NCBI GenBank assembly: GCA_023386155.1
Contig: JAEWKH010000029.1
Coordinates: forward strand, 1 to 23,203
DNA: 23,203 nucleotides
Direction of reading: 5' to 3'
DNA from: Pseudomonadota bacterium
GTDB taxonomy: Bacteria; Pseudomonadota; Alphaproteobacteria; Rhizobiales; Beijerinckiaceae
Made by a program: the position numbers and the translations under genes. Shown here piece after piece: positions 7,616-15,570 of the stretch. Position 1 is the first letter of the stretch, and every line of letters starts with the position of its first letter. The notes beneath the pieces were generated by a model. That model was not told where the DNA came from. It saw only the letters and a list, made by a program, of their open reading frames with translations, and ran no database searches.

Positions 7616-8158
7616 TTACGGCGCAGCCGGCAGAGGAACCGGGCTGTCGGACAGGGTCCGCAGATAGACCAGGAGGTCGGCGCGCTCCTTGGCCTGGGCA
7701 ACGCCCGCGAAGGCCATGATGGTGCCCGGCGTCGCCTTCTTCGGATTGTGGATGAAGGCGTCCAGCGCCTCGTAGGTCCAGTCGCCGCCATGGGCCTTCA
7801 TGCCCGCGGAGTAGTTGAAGCCTTCGTGCGAGGCGACCGGGCGCCCGACGACGCCGTAGAGGTTCGGGCCGACCTTGTTCGGGCCGCCCTTCTCGAAGGT
7901 GTGGCAGGCCGCGCATTTCTTGGCCGAGTTCTGGCCCTTGGCCGGATCGGCGCTGGCCAGGAGGACCGGGAGGGGCTGCTCGGGCTCTGCGGGAGCGTCT
8001 CCAGCGCCGGCGGCGGCTTCTTCCGGAGCCGGGAGGTCGTAACCGGGAACAGCGGGCTTATGAGGTGAAAACAGGCCGCCGGCGATAACGTTGACGCCGA
8101 CCACGAAGAGAAGCGTACCGAAAACGGCGCCCGCGATCTTATTGGTCTCGATATTCAT
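7616..8158 (-). CDS. cycM: Membrane-anchored class I cytochrome c (CycM-like)
   Basis: Protein of 180 residues. An uncleaved-looking N-terminal membrane helix (about residues 9-30) is followed by a flexible Ala/Pro/Glu-rich linker (about 35-68) and a single cytochrome c domain (about 70-170). The heme attachment site is CAACH at residues 82-86. The usual second axial ligand is supplied by M148 in GTIMAFAG, and KVGPNLYGVVGR and Y-LRTLS are family-typical. This layout matches the CycM/c552 type that carries electrons to terminal oxidases at the periplasmic face of the inner membrane. The start ATG has AGGAGAG eight bases upstream, and the gene ends at a strong terminator. It diverges from kdsB. 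The family is clear. The exact electron-transfer partner is inferred from relatives. Confidence 0.9.
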   Translation of the reverse strand: MNIETNKIAGAVFGTLLFVVGVNVIAGGLFSPHKPAVPGYDLPAPEEAAAGAGDAPAEPEQPLPVLLASADPAKGQNSAKKCAACHTFEKGGPNKVGPNLYGVVGRPVASHEGFNYSAGMKAHGGDWTYEALDAFIHNPKKATPGTIMAFAGVAQAKERADLLVYLRTLSDSPVPLPAAP

Positions 8159-8433
8159 CAGTTAGGCTCTCCTCGCCTTCGTACACCGGCGAAATCAGCG
8201 CAGCAGAACGGATCCGCGGGCGGGTGCCCGCGATAGGGCCGTTGCTTAGCCGTAGTGATGGGGTTTTGACAATGGGGTTCGCCGGAGTTTTCGCCGTTCT
8301 CGTGGTCGCAGCACGGCCCCCGAACGCCCGGGGGCGCTCGAAGGTCCGGTTTCGGCCCGGGACAAACCGTCCCTGCCTTCCACTTTCGGGCCCGATGCTC
8401 TAAGGACGCGCAGTTCCTCCCGAAGACTGCATC

Positions 8434-9177
8434 ATGTCCGACCCTCTCGTCCTCATCCCCGCCCGCCTCGCCGCGACCCGGCTGCCGAACAAGCCCCTGG
8501 CCGAGATCGCCGGCGAGCCCATGATCGTCCATGTGTGGCGCCGGGCCGCGGAAGCGGGGATCGGCCCGGTGGCCGTGGCGACGGATGCCCCCGAGATCGC
8601 CGAGGCCGTGTCCAGGGCGGGCGGGCAGGCGGTCATGACCCGGGCCGATCACGCCTCGGGCTCAGACCGCATCTTCGAGGCTGTGGAAAAGCTCGACCCG
8701 GAGGGGCGCCATGACGTTGTCGTGAACGTGCAGGGCGACCTGCCGACCATCGACCCGAGGGCGATCGCGGCCTCCATCCTGCCGCTTTCGGACCAGGCGG
8801 TCGACATCGCGACCCTCGTGGCCGTCATCGAGCGGGAAGACGAGAAGACCAATCCCAATGTGGTGAAGATGGTAGGAAGTCCGGTCTCCGCAGGGCGGTT
8901 CCGGGCCCTCTACTTCACCCGCGCGACCGCGCCCTACGGCGACGGGCCGCTTTATCATCACATCGGACTTTATGCCTATCGCCGCAGGGCCTTGCAGCGT
9001 TTCGTCGGCCTGAAGCCGTCGCCGCTGGAGATGCGCGAGAAGCTGGAGCAGCTGCGGGCGCTGGAGGCCGGCATGCGCATCGATGCCGTCGTGGTGGACG
9101 ACGTGCCTCTCGGCGTCGATACCCCTCACGACCTGGACAGGGCGCGCGAGATCATCGCGACGCGGAGGATACGATGA
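8434..9177 (+). CDS. kdsB: 3-deoxy-manno-octulosonate cytidylyltransferase
   Basis: Cytosolic enzyme of 247 residues that activates Kdo with CTP to CMP-Kdo for the inner core and lipid A region of lipopolysaccharide. The nucleotide-binding opening is LIPARLAATRLPNKPLAEIAGEPM (R11 and K20 in the expected places), followed by ATDAPEI, the ASGSDRI block near 75-80, and VNVQGDLPTID at 97-107. The GDLP in place of the enteric GDEP is what I would expect from alphaproteobacterial KdsB. YHHIGLYAYRR and GVDTPHDL complete the signature. Length is normal. It is cotranscribed with pheA, whose ATG overlaps its stop. The upstream 275 bp (8159-8433) are shared with the divergent cytochrome gene, and I could not identify a convincing promoter in them. 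Confidence 0.96.
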   Translation: MSDPLVLIPARLAATRLPNKPLAEIAGEPMIVHVWRRAAEAGIGPVAVATDAPEIAEAVSRAGGQAVMTRADHASGSDRIFEAVEKLDPEGRHDVVVNVQGDLPTIDPRAIAASILPLSDQAVDIATLVAVIEREDEKTNPNVVKMVGSPVSAGRFRALYFTRATAPYGDGPLYHHIGLYAYRRRALQRFVGLKPSPLEMREKLEQLRALEAGMRIDAVVVDDVPLGVDTPHDLDRAREIIATRRIR

Positions 9178-10028
9178 GCAAGCTTATTTCATTCCAAGGC
9201 GAGCTTGGGGCCAATTCCCACACGGCCTGCTCGGAGGCGCGTCCGGACTGGCAGCCCCTGCCATGCCCGACTTTCGAGGATGCCCTGGCGGCCGTGAACG
9301 AGGGAACGGCCGGCCTCGCCATGATCCCGATCGAGAACTCCATCGCGGGGCGCGTGGCCGACATCCACCACATGCTGCCAACCTCCGGGCTGCACATCGT
9401 CGGCGAGCACTTCCTGCCGATCCATTTCCACCTCATGGCAATCCCTGGCGCCGATCTCGGGACGATCAGGAGCGTGCACAGCCACGTCCATGCGCTGGGC
9501 CAGTGCCGCAAGATCATCCGCAAGCTCGGGCTCAAGGCCGTCGTGGCCGGCGACACCGCAGGCTCCGCCCGCGAAGTGTCCGAGTGGAAGGACCCGACCC
9601 GCGCCTCCCTGGCGCCTCCCATGGCGGCGGGCATCTACGGCCTCAAGATCCTGGCGGAGAACGTGGAGGACGAGGCCCACAACACCACCCGCTTCGTCAT
9701 TCTCTCCAAGGCGCCGCAATGGGCCCCGGTCGGCCAGGGCCCGACCGTCACCTCATTCGTGTTCCGCGTGCGCAACCTTCCGGCCGCGCTCTACAAGGCG
9801 CTCGGGGGCTTCGCGACCAACGGCATCAACATGACCAAGCTCGAGAGCTACATGCTCGAAGGCGAGTTCCTGGCGACCCAGTTCTACGCCGAGGTCGACG
9901 GCCATCCCGAGGAGACGAACCTCAAGCGGGCGCTGGAGGAACTGGAATTCTTCTCCCGCGAGTTGCGCATCCTCGGGGTCTACCCCGCCGATCCGTTTCG
10001 CGAGAAGATCAGGGAAGCGGCCGAGTGA
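9174..10028 (+). CDS. pheA: Prephenate dehydratase
   Basis: Monofunctional prephenate dehydratase of 284 residues, converting prephenate to phenylpyruvate in phenylalanine synthesis. There is no chorismate mutase domain. The catalytic part runs over about 1-180, with FQGELGANSH near the start, IPIENSIAGRV at 51-61 and the diagnostic NTTRF at 170-174. An ACT regulatory domain follows (about 192-270, TSFVFRVRNLPAALYKALGGF, then KLESY), which in this family binds phenylalanine for feedback inhibition. The ATG overlaps the kdsB stop (ATGA), so translation is coupled. Pairing a cell-envelope gene with an amino-acid gene probably reflects conserved order more than a shared pathway. Confidence 0.96.
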   Translation: MSKLISFQGELGANSHTACSEARPDWQPLPCPTFEDALAAVNEGTAGLAMIPIENSIAGRVADIHHMLPTSGLHIVGEHFLPIHFHLMAIPGADLGTIRSVHSHVHALGQCRKIIRKLGLKAVVAGDTAGSAREVSEWKDPTRASLAPPMAAGIYGLKILAENVEDEAHNTTRFVILSKAPQWAPVGQGPTVTSFVFRVRNLPAALYKALGGFATNGINMTKLESYMLEGEFLATQFYAEVDGHPEETNLKRALEELEFFSRELRILGVYPADPFREKIREAAE

Positions 10029-10060
10029 TCCTCCTCATCCGCGAGGCGGTCGAGGAGGAT
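10028..10060. terminator. Hairpin between convergent pheA and nudC, possible terminator
   Basis: Arms ATCCTCCTC (10028-10036) and GAGGAGGAT (10052-10060) enclose a smaller CCGC / GCGG stem, giving a 13-bp interrupted hairpin that begins at the last base of the pheA stop codon. It lies in the 87-bp gap between convergent genes, where a bidirectional terminator would be expected. Neither side has a T run, so Rho-independent termination is not assured. Confidence 0.4.
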
Positions 10061-10115
10061 TGAAGGCCTGTCGGGCGAGCGCGCCGCCCTGACGTCATGG
10101 CCTCCCCGGGTCCCC

Positions 10116-11018
10116 TCAATCCTTCACCCACTCCCGGATCAGGTGGTTCGCGATCGCGATGGGGGCGGGGGCGGCGTAAAGCTCGTGCGCGCCCTCCAGC
10201 ATGCGCCTCACATCGTCCTTCGTGAACCAGCGCGCGTCCTCCAGCTCCTCGCCATCGAAGGCGATCTCGTCGGTCAGCGCCTCGCCGATGCAGCCGATCA
10301 TGATGTTGGACGGGAAGGGCCAGGGCTGGGAGGTCATGTAGCGCACCGCGCCCACGCGGATTCCGGCTTCCTCGAAGGTTTCCCGCCGCACCGCATCCTC
10401 GATGGTCTCGCCGGGCTCCAGGAAGCCCGCGAGGCAGGAATACATCTTCTCCGCGAAGCGCGGCTGGCGGCCCATGAGGCATTTGTCGCCCCTGGTGATC
10501 AGCATGATCACCACCGGGTCGGTGCGGGGGAAGTGCTGGGCGCCGCAAGCGCTGCAGTCGCGCCGGAAGCCGGCCCGGGCGGGCTCCGTCGGGGCGCCGC
10601 AATTGGCGCAGAAGCGATGCCGCCGGTGCCAGTCGAGCAGGGACTTCGCCATGGCGAGGAGGCCGAGCTCCTCGGCTGGGACGAGGCCGCGCACGGCGAT
10701 GGAGCGCAGGTCCACGGCCGTGAAGGCCGGATCCTCCTGGAACGCCTCCGCCGCCTCCGGCGCGGCCAGGGTCGCCACCACCGGGCGCTCCCCGAGGGTG
10801 CCGAGAAAAACCTGCTCCCGATGGCCGGGAAGGCGGCCCAGCACCGAGGCGGGCAGAAGGCTCGTTCCCGGCTCTCCGGCCTGGAGGATCGGCAGGTCGC
10901 CGGCCAGGACCACCATGGCGGCCCGCGGATCCTTCGCGGCCTTGGCGAGCGCCTCCGGGTCGTGCTCGGCACTGTGGCGCGCGAGCGGGTTCGTGATGTA
11001 GGCGATGGGACGGTTCAT
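10116..11018 (-). CDS. nudC: NAD(+) diphosphatase / NAD-capped RNA hydrolase (Nudix)
   Basis: Protein of 300 residues that hydrolyses NAD(H) to NMN(H) and AMP. Family members also remove NAD caps from RNA. The N-terminal NudC-like domain covers about 1-125. A four-cysteine zinc ribbon follows (C137, C140, C155, C158). The Nudix box is GFLEPGETIEDAV-RRETFEEAGI at 198-220, and the NudC-specific SQPWPFPS is at 230-237, which separates it from other Nudix hydrolases. All expected residues are present. It starts four bases after the stop of the HIT gene, so the two form an operon. It converges on pheA. Confidence 0.95.
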   Translation of the reverse strand: MNRPIAYITNPLARHSAEHDPEALAKAAKDPRAAMVVLAGDLPILQAGEPGTSLLPASVLGRLPGHREQVFLGTLGERPVVATLAAPEAAEAFQEDPAFTAVDLRSIAVRGLVPAEELGLLAMAKSLLDWHRRHRFCANCGAPTEPARAGFRRDCSACGAQHFPRTDPVVIMLITRGDKCLMGRQPRFAEKMYSCLAGFLEPGETIEDAVRRETFEEAGIRVGAVRYMTSQPWPFPSNIMIGCIGEALTDEIAFDGEELEDARWFTKDDVRRMLEGAHELYAAPAPIAIANHLIREWVKD

Positions 11019-11022
11019 GAGG

Positions 11023-11433
11023 TCAGGCCGACGCGAAAAGGGTGGCGGCGCGCTCGATCAGGGCCGCCGCCGCATGGTCGGGATAGGGATTGCGGGTGCC
11101 GTGCCCCCAGACGGGGCCGGGCCAGGCCGGGTCGGAGCGGAAGCGCCCGATCACGTGCACATGGAGCTGCGTCACGATGTTGCCCAGCGCTCCCACGTTC
11201 ACCTTGTCGGGCTTGGAGAGCTCCAGCATCACCCTGGTGGCGATGCGGATCTCCTGCATGAGCTGGGTTGATTGCTCCTCCGAAAGGTCGGTGAGCTCGC
11301 TCGCTCCCGCGACGCGCGGCACCAGCACGAACCAGGGGAAGCGTGCGTCGTTCAGAAGCAGGACGGACGAGAGGGCGAGGTCGCCGACCGGGATCGTGTC
11401 GGCTTCGAGCCGGGAATCGAGCTTGAATGTCAT
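11023..11433 (-). CDS. HIT family (histidine triad) nucleotide-binding protein
   Basis: Protein of 136 residues from the ATG at 11433. The upstream frame stays open to 11568, but its extra residues are low-complexity and would extend toward the ffs promoter. HIT fold features include RFPWFVLVPRV at about 31-41 and VTQLHVHVIGRF at 88-99, where the triad reads Q-L-H-V-H: the first histidine is replaced by glutamine, a variant I recognise from proteobacterial HIT proteins, with the central histidine (H91) retained. HIT proteins hydrolyse or transfer nucleotidyl groups from dinucleoside polyphosphates or AMP derivatives, but the substrate here is unknown. The nudC gene follows after four bases, so two nucleotide-pyrophosphate-related enzymes are co-expressed. 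It diverges from ffs/dnaX. Confidence 0.88.
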   Translation of the reverse strand: MTFKLDSRLEADTIPVGDLALSSVLLLNDARFPWFVLVPRVAGASELTDLSEEQSTQLMQEIRIATRVMLELSKPDKVNVGALGNIVTQLHVHVIGRFRSDPAWPGPVWGHGTRNPYPDHAAAALIERAATLFASA

Positions 11434-11542
11434 GGCGCTATGTAACCGAGCCCGCGGCTTCGTGTCAGCCTGTGTTCCGCTCCAGCCCAGGAAGAGGTCG
11501 GTGGAGACCGGGGATGGCGGTGGAAGGGGGCACGTTTCCAAC

Positions 11543-11571
11543 TTGCGTTTCTCAGGCAGAACGCCCATATA
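11543..11571 (+). promoter_or_regulatory. Candidate sigma-70-type promoter of ffs
   Basis: TTGCGT (11543-11548), a 17-base spacer and CATATA (11566-11571) stand directly before the SRP RNA. The -35 element is a fair match. The -10 element is weak and sits only a few bases before the first base of the closing stem, so the real start may lie slightly inside 11575. Confidence 0.4.
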
Positions 11572-11574
11572 GCC

Positions 11575-11674
11575 GGTGGGAGGTTGGCGAGGGACGTCTC
11601 ACTCGCCAACCGGGTCAGGTCCGGAAGGAAGCAGCCCTAACGAGACCGAACGGGTCTTCGTCCAGCCTCCCACC
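11575..11674 (+). ncRNA. ffs: Bacterial small signal recognition particle RNA (4.5S RNA)
   Basis: About 100 nt. The conserved Ffh-binding tip is unmistakable: GTCAGGTCCGGAAGGAAGCA at 11614-11633, with the GGAA tetraloop at 11623-11626 and the flanking asymmetric loops. The ends close perfectly (GGTGGGAGG at 11575-11583 with CCTCCCACC at 11666-11674), which defines the boundaries. Between them two further local hairpins are possible (TTGGCGAG / CTCGCCAA at 11584-11609, and CGAGACC with GGTC-TTCG at 11641-11660), giving a branched rather than rod-like fold. The RNA binds Ffh and FtsY for co-translational membrane targeting. It sits just upstream of dnaX, a common alphaproteobacterial arrangement. 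Confidence 0.93.
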
Positions 11675-11701
11675 TCGAGATTTTCCAAAGCCTTGCAGTC
11701 G

Positions 11702-13522
11702 ATGGACGATACCACAGCCGGCACGCCCCTGAACGACGAGCCGGCCCTGCCGGGCTTCCCCGCCGCGCCCGCGCCTGCTGCGCCGGCCTCGCCCTACCGC
11801 GTTCTTGCCCGCAAATACCGGCCTAAGACCTTCGACGACCTGATCGGCCAGGAAGCGATGGTGCGCACCCTCTCGAACGCCTTCGAGACCGGCCGCATCC
11901 CTCAGGCCTGGATGCTCACCGGCGTCCGCGGCGTCGGCAAGACCACCACGGCCCGCATCCTGGCCCGCGGCCTGAACTACCAGAAGCCCGACGGCTCCGG
12001 CGCCCCCACCATCCACATGCCCGAGCTCGGCGTCCATTGCGAAGCCATCATGGAATCGCGGCACGTGGACGTGCTGGAAATGGACGCTGCCTCCCATACG
12101 GGCATCGACGACGTCCGCCAGATAATCGACGGCATCCGCTATTCGCCGGTCTCGGCCCGCTACAAGGTCTACATCATCGACGAGGTCCACATGCTCTCGG
12201 AGAAGGCGTTCAACGCCTTCCTGAAGACCCTGGAGGAACCGCCGCCGCACGCGAAGTTCATCTTCGCCACCACCGAGATCCGGAAAGTCCCCGTCACGAT
12301 CCTGTCCCGCTGCCAGCGCTTCGACCTGCGCCGCATCGAGGCCGACAAGCTCGTGGCTCACCTGAGCCGCATCTGCGACGCCGAGGGCGTGCAGGCGGAC
12401 CAGGAGGCGCTGGCCGCCATCGCCCGCGCGGCGGAAGGCTCGGCGCGCGATTCCCTGTCGCTGATGGACCAGGCCATCGCGCACGGCGCCGGCGTGGTGA
12501 CGCCCGACACCGTGCGCGACATGCTGGGGCTCGCCGACCGCACCCAGGTCATCGACCTCTTCGAGGCCGTGATGCGCGGCGACGTTCCGGCCGCCTTCGC
12601 GGGCCTGCGCTCGCAATACGATGCCGGCGCGGATCCGGCCGTGATCCTCTCCGATCTCGCGGCCTTCTCGCATGTGGTCACCCGCCTCAAGCTGATCCCC
12701 GAAGCCGCCCGGGACCCCGCTCTCTCAGAGATCGAGCGGACCCGCGGCACGGACTACGCCCAGAAGCTGTCGGTGCGGACCCTGTCCCGCGCCTGGCAGA
12801 TCCTCCTGAAGGGCATTCCCGAGGTGCAATCCTCGAACCGGCCGATCGCCGCCGCCGAGATGGTGATCGTGCGGCTCGCCTACGCGGCCGACCTGCCGAC
12901 TCCGGACGAGGCGCTGCGCGCCCTGAAGGACGGCGCGCCGGTTCCCGTGGGCGGCCCCTCCGCGCCGCCGCCCCGTCCTTCCGGCCCCGCCACCTCCGGC
13001 ACCATGGCCCTGGCGACGTCCCAGCCGTATTCGCAGCCGCGCCCTCAGGCGGCGCAGCCCGAACCGACCATGCGGCTTCGCCGCTTCGAGGACGTGGTGG
13101 CATTGGCGGGCGAGAAGCGCGAGATCGTCCTGAAGTCCCAGCTCGAACGGGATGTGCGCCTCGTCCGCTTCGAGGAGGGCCGCATCGAGCTCAGCCTCAC
13201 CGAGACCGGCAGCCGCACCATCGCCAACGACCTCACCCGCGCCCTCCAGCAATGGACCGGCGAGCGCTGGATGGTGGCCCTGTCCTCGGAAGAGGGAGAC
13301 GCGACCCTGCATGAGAAGGCCGCCGCCGCCGAGCGCGAGCGCCGCGAGGGCGCGGCCAATCATCCCCTCGTGCAGGCGGTTCTCTCCAAGTTTCCCGGCG
13401 CGCAGATCGTGAACGTGATCGAGCGCGCGGAGAAGCCCGGCGAGGATGCGGAAACGGAGATTCTCGGCGAGGCCGATGCCCTGGCCGCGCACGAGACCGA
13501 AGAAGACGACGATCTGTTTTAA
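11702..13522 (+). CDS. dnaX: DNA polymerase III subunit tau/gamma
   Basis: Clamp-loader ATPase of 606 residues. I start it at the ATG at 11702 because the longer open frame would begin inside the SRP RNA. After an Ala/Pro-rich leader (1-30) comes YRVLARKYRPKTFDDLIGQ, Walker A GVRGVGKT at 74-81, Walker B IIDEVHML at 158-165, sensor FATTE near 188-192 and SRC at 202-204. The zinc module of enteric DnaX is mostly lost: only C113 remains of the four cysteines. A Pro-rich linker (about 418-460) leads to a C-terminal domain that would contact the replicase and helicase. I saw no A-rich slippery site for a programmed frameshift, so a separate gamma form is not supported. It is followed by ybaB and recR. 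Confidence 0.96.
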   Translation: MDDTTAGTPLNDEPALPGFPAAPAPAAPASPYRVLARKYRPKTFDDLIGQEAMVRTLSNAFETGRIPQAWMLTGVRGVGKTTTARILARGLNYQKPDGSGAPTIHMPELGVHCEAIMESRHVDVLEMDAASHTGIDDVRQIIDGIRYSPVSARYKVYIIDEVHMLSEKAFNAFLKTLEEPPPHAKFIFATTEIRKVPVTILSRCQRFDLRRIEADKLVAHLSRICDAEGVQADQEALAAIARAAEGSARDSLSLMDQAIAHGAGVVTPDTVRDMLGLADRTQVIDLFEAVMRGDVPAAFAGLRSQYDAGADPAVILSDLAAFSHVVTRLKLIPEAARDPALSEIERTRGTDYAQKLSVRTLSRAWQILLKGIPEVQSSNRPIAAAEMVIVRLAYAADLPTPDEALRALKDGAPVPVGGPSAPPPRPSGPATSGTMALATSQPYSQPRPQAAQPEPTMRLRRFEDVVALAGEKREIVLKSQLERDVRLVRFEEGRIELSLTETGSRTIANDLTRALQQWTGERWMVALSSEEGDATLHEKAAAAERERREGAANHPLVQAVLSKFPGAQIVNVIERAEKPGEDAETEILGEADALAAHETEEDDDLF

Positions 13523-13537
13523 TTCGAGGATACGGTC

Positions 13538-13858
13538 ATGAAGGACATCATGGGACTGATGAAGCAGGCTCAGGCCATGCAGCAGAAGCTGCAGGACGTC
13601 CAGGCCGAGCTCGAGACGCTCGAAGTCGACGGCACCGCCGGCGGCGGCGTCGTGACCGTGAAGGTGACCGGCAAGGGCAACCTCACATCCATCAGCATCG
13701 ATCCCTCGCTGATGAACCCGGACGAGAAGGAGATCCTCGAGGATCTCATCGTCGCCGCCATGAACGATGCCCGCGGCAAGGCCGAGCGCACCGCCCAGGA
13801 GCGCATGGAAAGCATCACCAAGGGGCTGCCGCTGCCTCCCGGCCTCAAGCTGTTCTAA
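13538..13858 (+). CDS. ybaB: YbaB/EbfC family nucleoid-associated protein
   Basis: Small DNA-binding protein of 106 residues, normal for the family. MGLMKQAQAMQQKLQDVQAELE forms the N-terminal helix used for dimerisation, GGGVVTVKVTGKG (about 36-48) the sheet, and GLPLPPGLKLF the typical C-terminus. It sits 15 bp after dnaX and 9 bp before recR in the well-known dnaX-ybaB-recR order. The family binds DNA as a dimer and has been linked to nucleoid organisation and gene regulation. Its specific role here is not visible from sequence. Confidence 0.95.
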   Translation: MKDIMGLMKQAQAMQQKLQDVQAELETLEVDGTAGGGVVTVKVTGKGNLTSISIDPSLMNPDEKEILEDLIVAAMNDARGKAERTAQERMESITKGLPLPPGLKLF

Positions 13859-13867
13859 GAGCCTTCA

Positions 13868-14473
13868 ATGGCCCAGCACGTTGCCGGTCCCGAGATCGAG
13901 CGCCTGATCCAGCTCCTCGCCCGCCTGCCGGGCTTAGGTCCCCGCTCGGCCCGGCGCGCGGCGCTGCATCTCATCAAGAAGCGCGAAACGCTGCTCAACC
14001 CGCTGAGCGATGCTATGCGCATCGCCAACGAGCGCATCGTCGTGTGCTCGTCCTGCGGCAATGTCGATACCTCGGATCCCTGCACCATCTGCCGCGATGC
14101 CAAGCGGGATCCCTCGATCCTCGTGGTGGTGGAGGACGTGTCGGACCTCTGGGCGCTGGAGCGCTCGGGCGCGGTCAGCGCCAGGTATCACGTGCTCGGC
14201 GGCGTGCTCTCGCCCCTCGACGGCGTGCGCCCCGAACACCTGAACCTGGATCGCCTCGTCGCCCGCGCGTCCGAGCCCGGCGTCACGGAGGTGATCCTGG
14301 CGCTCAACGCCACGGTCGACGGCCAGACCACAGCCCATTACATCACCGAGCTTCTCGCCCATCTGCCCGTGAAGGTGACGAAGCTCGCCCACGGCGTCCC
14401 GGTCGGCGGCGAGCTCGACTATCTCGACGAGGGCACCCTCTCCGCGGCGATCCGCCAGCGCACGTCGTTCTGA
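13868..14473 (+). CDS. recR: Recombination mediator RecR
   Basis: RecFOR pathway protein of 201 residues that works with RecO to load RecA on single-stranded gaps. The helix-hairpin-helix is at the start (LARLPGLGPRSARRAALHL, about 17-35), the four-cysteine zinc finger at C60, C63, C72 and C75, and the Toprim domain from about 84 (ILVVVEDVSDLWALE), with GGVLSPLDGV, ALNATVDGQTTAHYI and GVPVGGELDYLDEGTL. The protein is intact. It is the last gene of the dnaX cluster. No convincing intrinsic terminator follows. The 241 bp to dapD contain a dispersed palindrome. Confidence 0.96.
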   Translation: MAQHVAGPEIERLIQLLARLPGLGPRSARRAALHLIKKRETLLNPLSDAMRIANERIVVCSSCGNVDTSDPCTICRDAKRDPSILVVVEDVSDLWALERSGAVSARYHVLGGVLSPLDGVRPEHLNLDRLVARASEPGVTEVILALNATVDGQTTAHYITELLAHLPVKVTKLAHGVPVGGELDYLDEGTLSAAIRQRTSF

Positions 14474-14551
14474 GGCAGCTTGGATTCCTCCCCCATCATC
14501 ACCGCCCCATGTGCCGGTGATCTCGATACGAACAGCGCCGCACCTGTCTCC

Positions 14552-14568
14552 CTCCCCACAAGGGGGAG
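14552..14568 (+). repeat. Dispersed 17-bp palindromic repeat, copy 1
   Basis: CTCCCCACAAGGGGGAG, in the 241-bp gap between recR and dapD. The identical 17-mer occurs at 23096-23112 and as its reverse complement at 23014-23030. A second GC-rich hairpin (GCGGGGG / CCCCCGC around 14580-14600) and a CCCGGGAATGAC segment follow, making this look like a composite intergenic repeat more than gene-specific regulation. Confidence 0.75.
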
Positions 14569-14714
14569 GAGGGTTCCCGCGCGGGGGCATCCCCCCGCTG
14601 CGCGTCCTCCCGGGAATGACAATCGTAGTTCCTGCGTGAGCGGCAGATGATGACGTGACAGGCCGAAGCGCCGTTGCTAATCAGGCGGCAGCGAAACCCT
14701 GACCTGAGTTGCCC

Positions 14715-15557
14715 ATGTCCTCCAACGATCTCGCCCGCACCATCGACGCCGCCTGGGAAGACCGGGCCAACGTGAACCCTTCGACGGCCGGCGCTGTCCG
14801 CGAAGCCGTCGACGAGTCGATGAACCTTCTCGATTCCGGCAAGGCGCGCGTCGCCGAGAAGACCGGCGGCGAGTGGCAGGTGCATCAATGGCTGAAGAAG
14901 GCGGTGCTGCTGTCCTTCCGCCTCAACGACATGGAAGTCATCGGCGGCGGACCGGGCGAGGCCACCTGGTGGGACAAGGTTCCCTCGAAGTTCGCCGGCT
15001 GGGGTGAGAACCGCTTCCGCGCCGCAGGCTTCCGCGCGGTTCCCAACTGCACCGTGCGGCGCGGCGCCTATATCGCGCCCGGCGTGGTGCTGATGCCGTC
15101 CTTCGTCAATCTCGGCGCCTATGTGGACGAGAACACCATGGTCGATACCTGGGCGACGGTCGGCTCCTGCGCCCAGATCGGCAAGAACGTGCATCTCTCC
15201 GGCGGCGTCGGCATCGGCGGCGTGCTGGAGCCGCTCCAGGCCAATCCCACGATCATCGAGGACAATTGCTTCATCGGCGCCCGCTCCGAGGTCGTCGAGG
15301 GCGTGGTCGTGGGCGAGGGATCGGTGCTCTCCATGGGCGTGTTCATCTCGGCCTCGACCAAGATCATCGACCGCAACACCGGCGAGGTCTTCGTCGGCCG
15401 CGTGCCGCCGTATTCCGTCGTCGTCCCCGGCTCGCTCCCCGGCAAGCCGCTCCCGGACGGCACGCCCGGCCCGTCCCTCTACTGCGCCGTCATCGTGAAG
15501 CGCGTCGACGCGCAGACCCGCGCGAAGACGGGGATCAACGAGCTGTTGCGAGATTGA
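14715..15557 (+). CDS. dapD: Tetrahydrodipicolinate N-succinyltransferase
   Basis: Enzyme of 280 residues that transfers succinyl from succinyl-CoA to tetrahydrodipicolinate in the succinylase branch of DAP/lysine synthesis, which also supplies peptidoglycan. I use the ATG at 14715 in preference to a TTG two codons earlier. An N-terminal helical part (1-100) precedes left-handed beta-helix hexapeptide repeats (about 110-235), including NCTVRRGAYIAPGVVLMPSFVN in two blocks, GAYVDENTMVDTWATVGSCAQIG, GGVGIGGVLEPLQ and IEDNCFIGARSEVVEG. The end KTGINELLRD is family-typical. Its pathway partner dapE lies downstream, separated by a DUF805 gene. Confidence 0.97.
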   Translation: MSSNDLARTIDAAWEDRANVNPSTAGAVREAVDESMNLLDSGKARVAEKTGGEWQVHQWLKKAVLLSFRLNDMEVIGGGPGEATWWDKVPSKFAGWGENRFRAAGFRAVPNCTVRRGAYIAPGVVLMPSFVNLGAYVDENTMVDTWATVGSCAQIGKNVHLSGGVGIGGVLEPLQANPTIIEDNCFIGARSEVVEGVVVGEGSVLSMGVFISASTKIIDRNTGEVFVGRVPPYSVVVPGSLPGKPLPDGTPGPSLYCAVIVKRVDAQTRAKTGINELLRD

Positions 15558-15570
15558 TTGGGAAACTCTA

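Noticed and set aside
8266..8295. TTGACA as a promoter for kdsB
   Set aside because: A perfect -35 hexamer occurs at 8266-8271, but no acceptable -10 lies 16-18 bases downstream on the plus strand.
11576..11701. N-terminal extension of dnaX through the SRP RNA
   Set aside because: The extra codons coincide with ffs, whose structure explains the sequence. A proper ATG is at 11702.
11940..13522. Programmed frameshift in dnaX producing a gamma subunit
   Set aside because: No A-rich slippery heptamer or following stem was found in this GC-rich gene.
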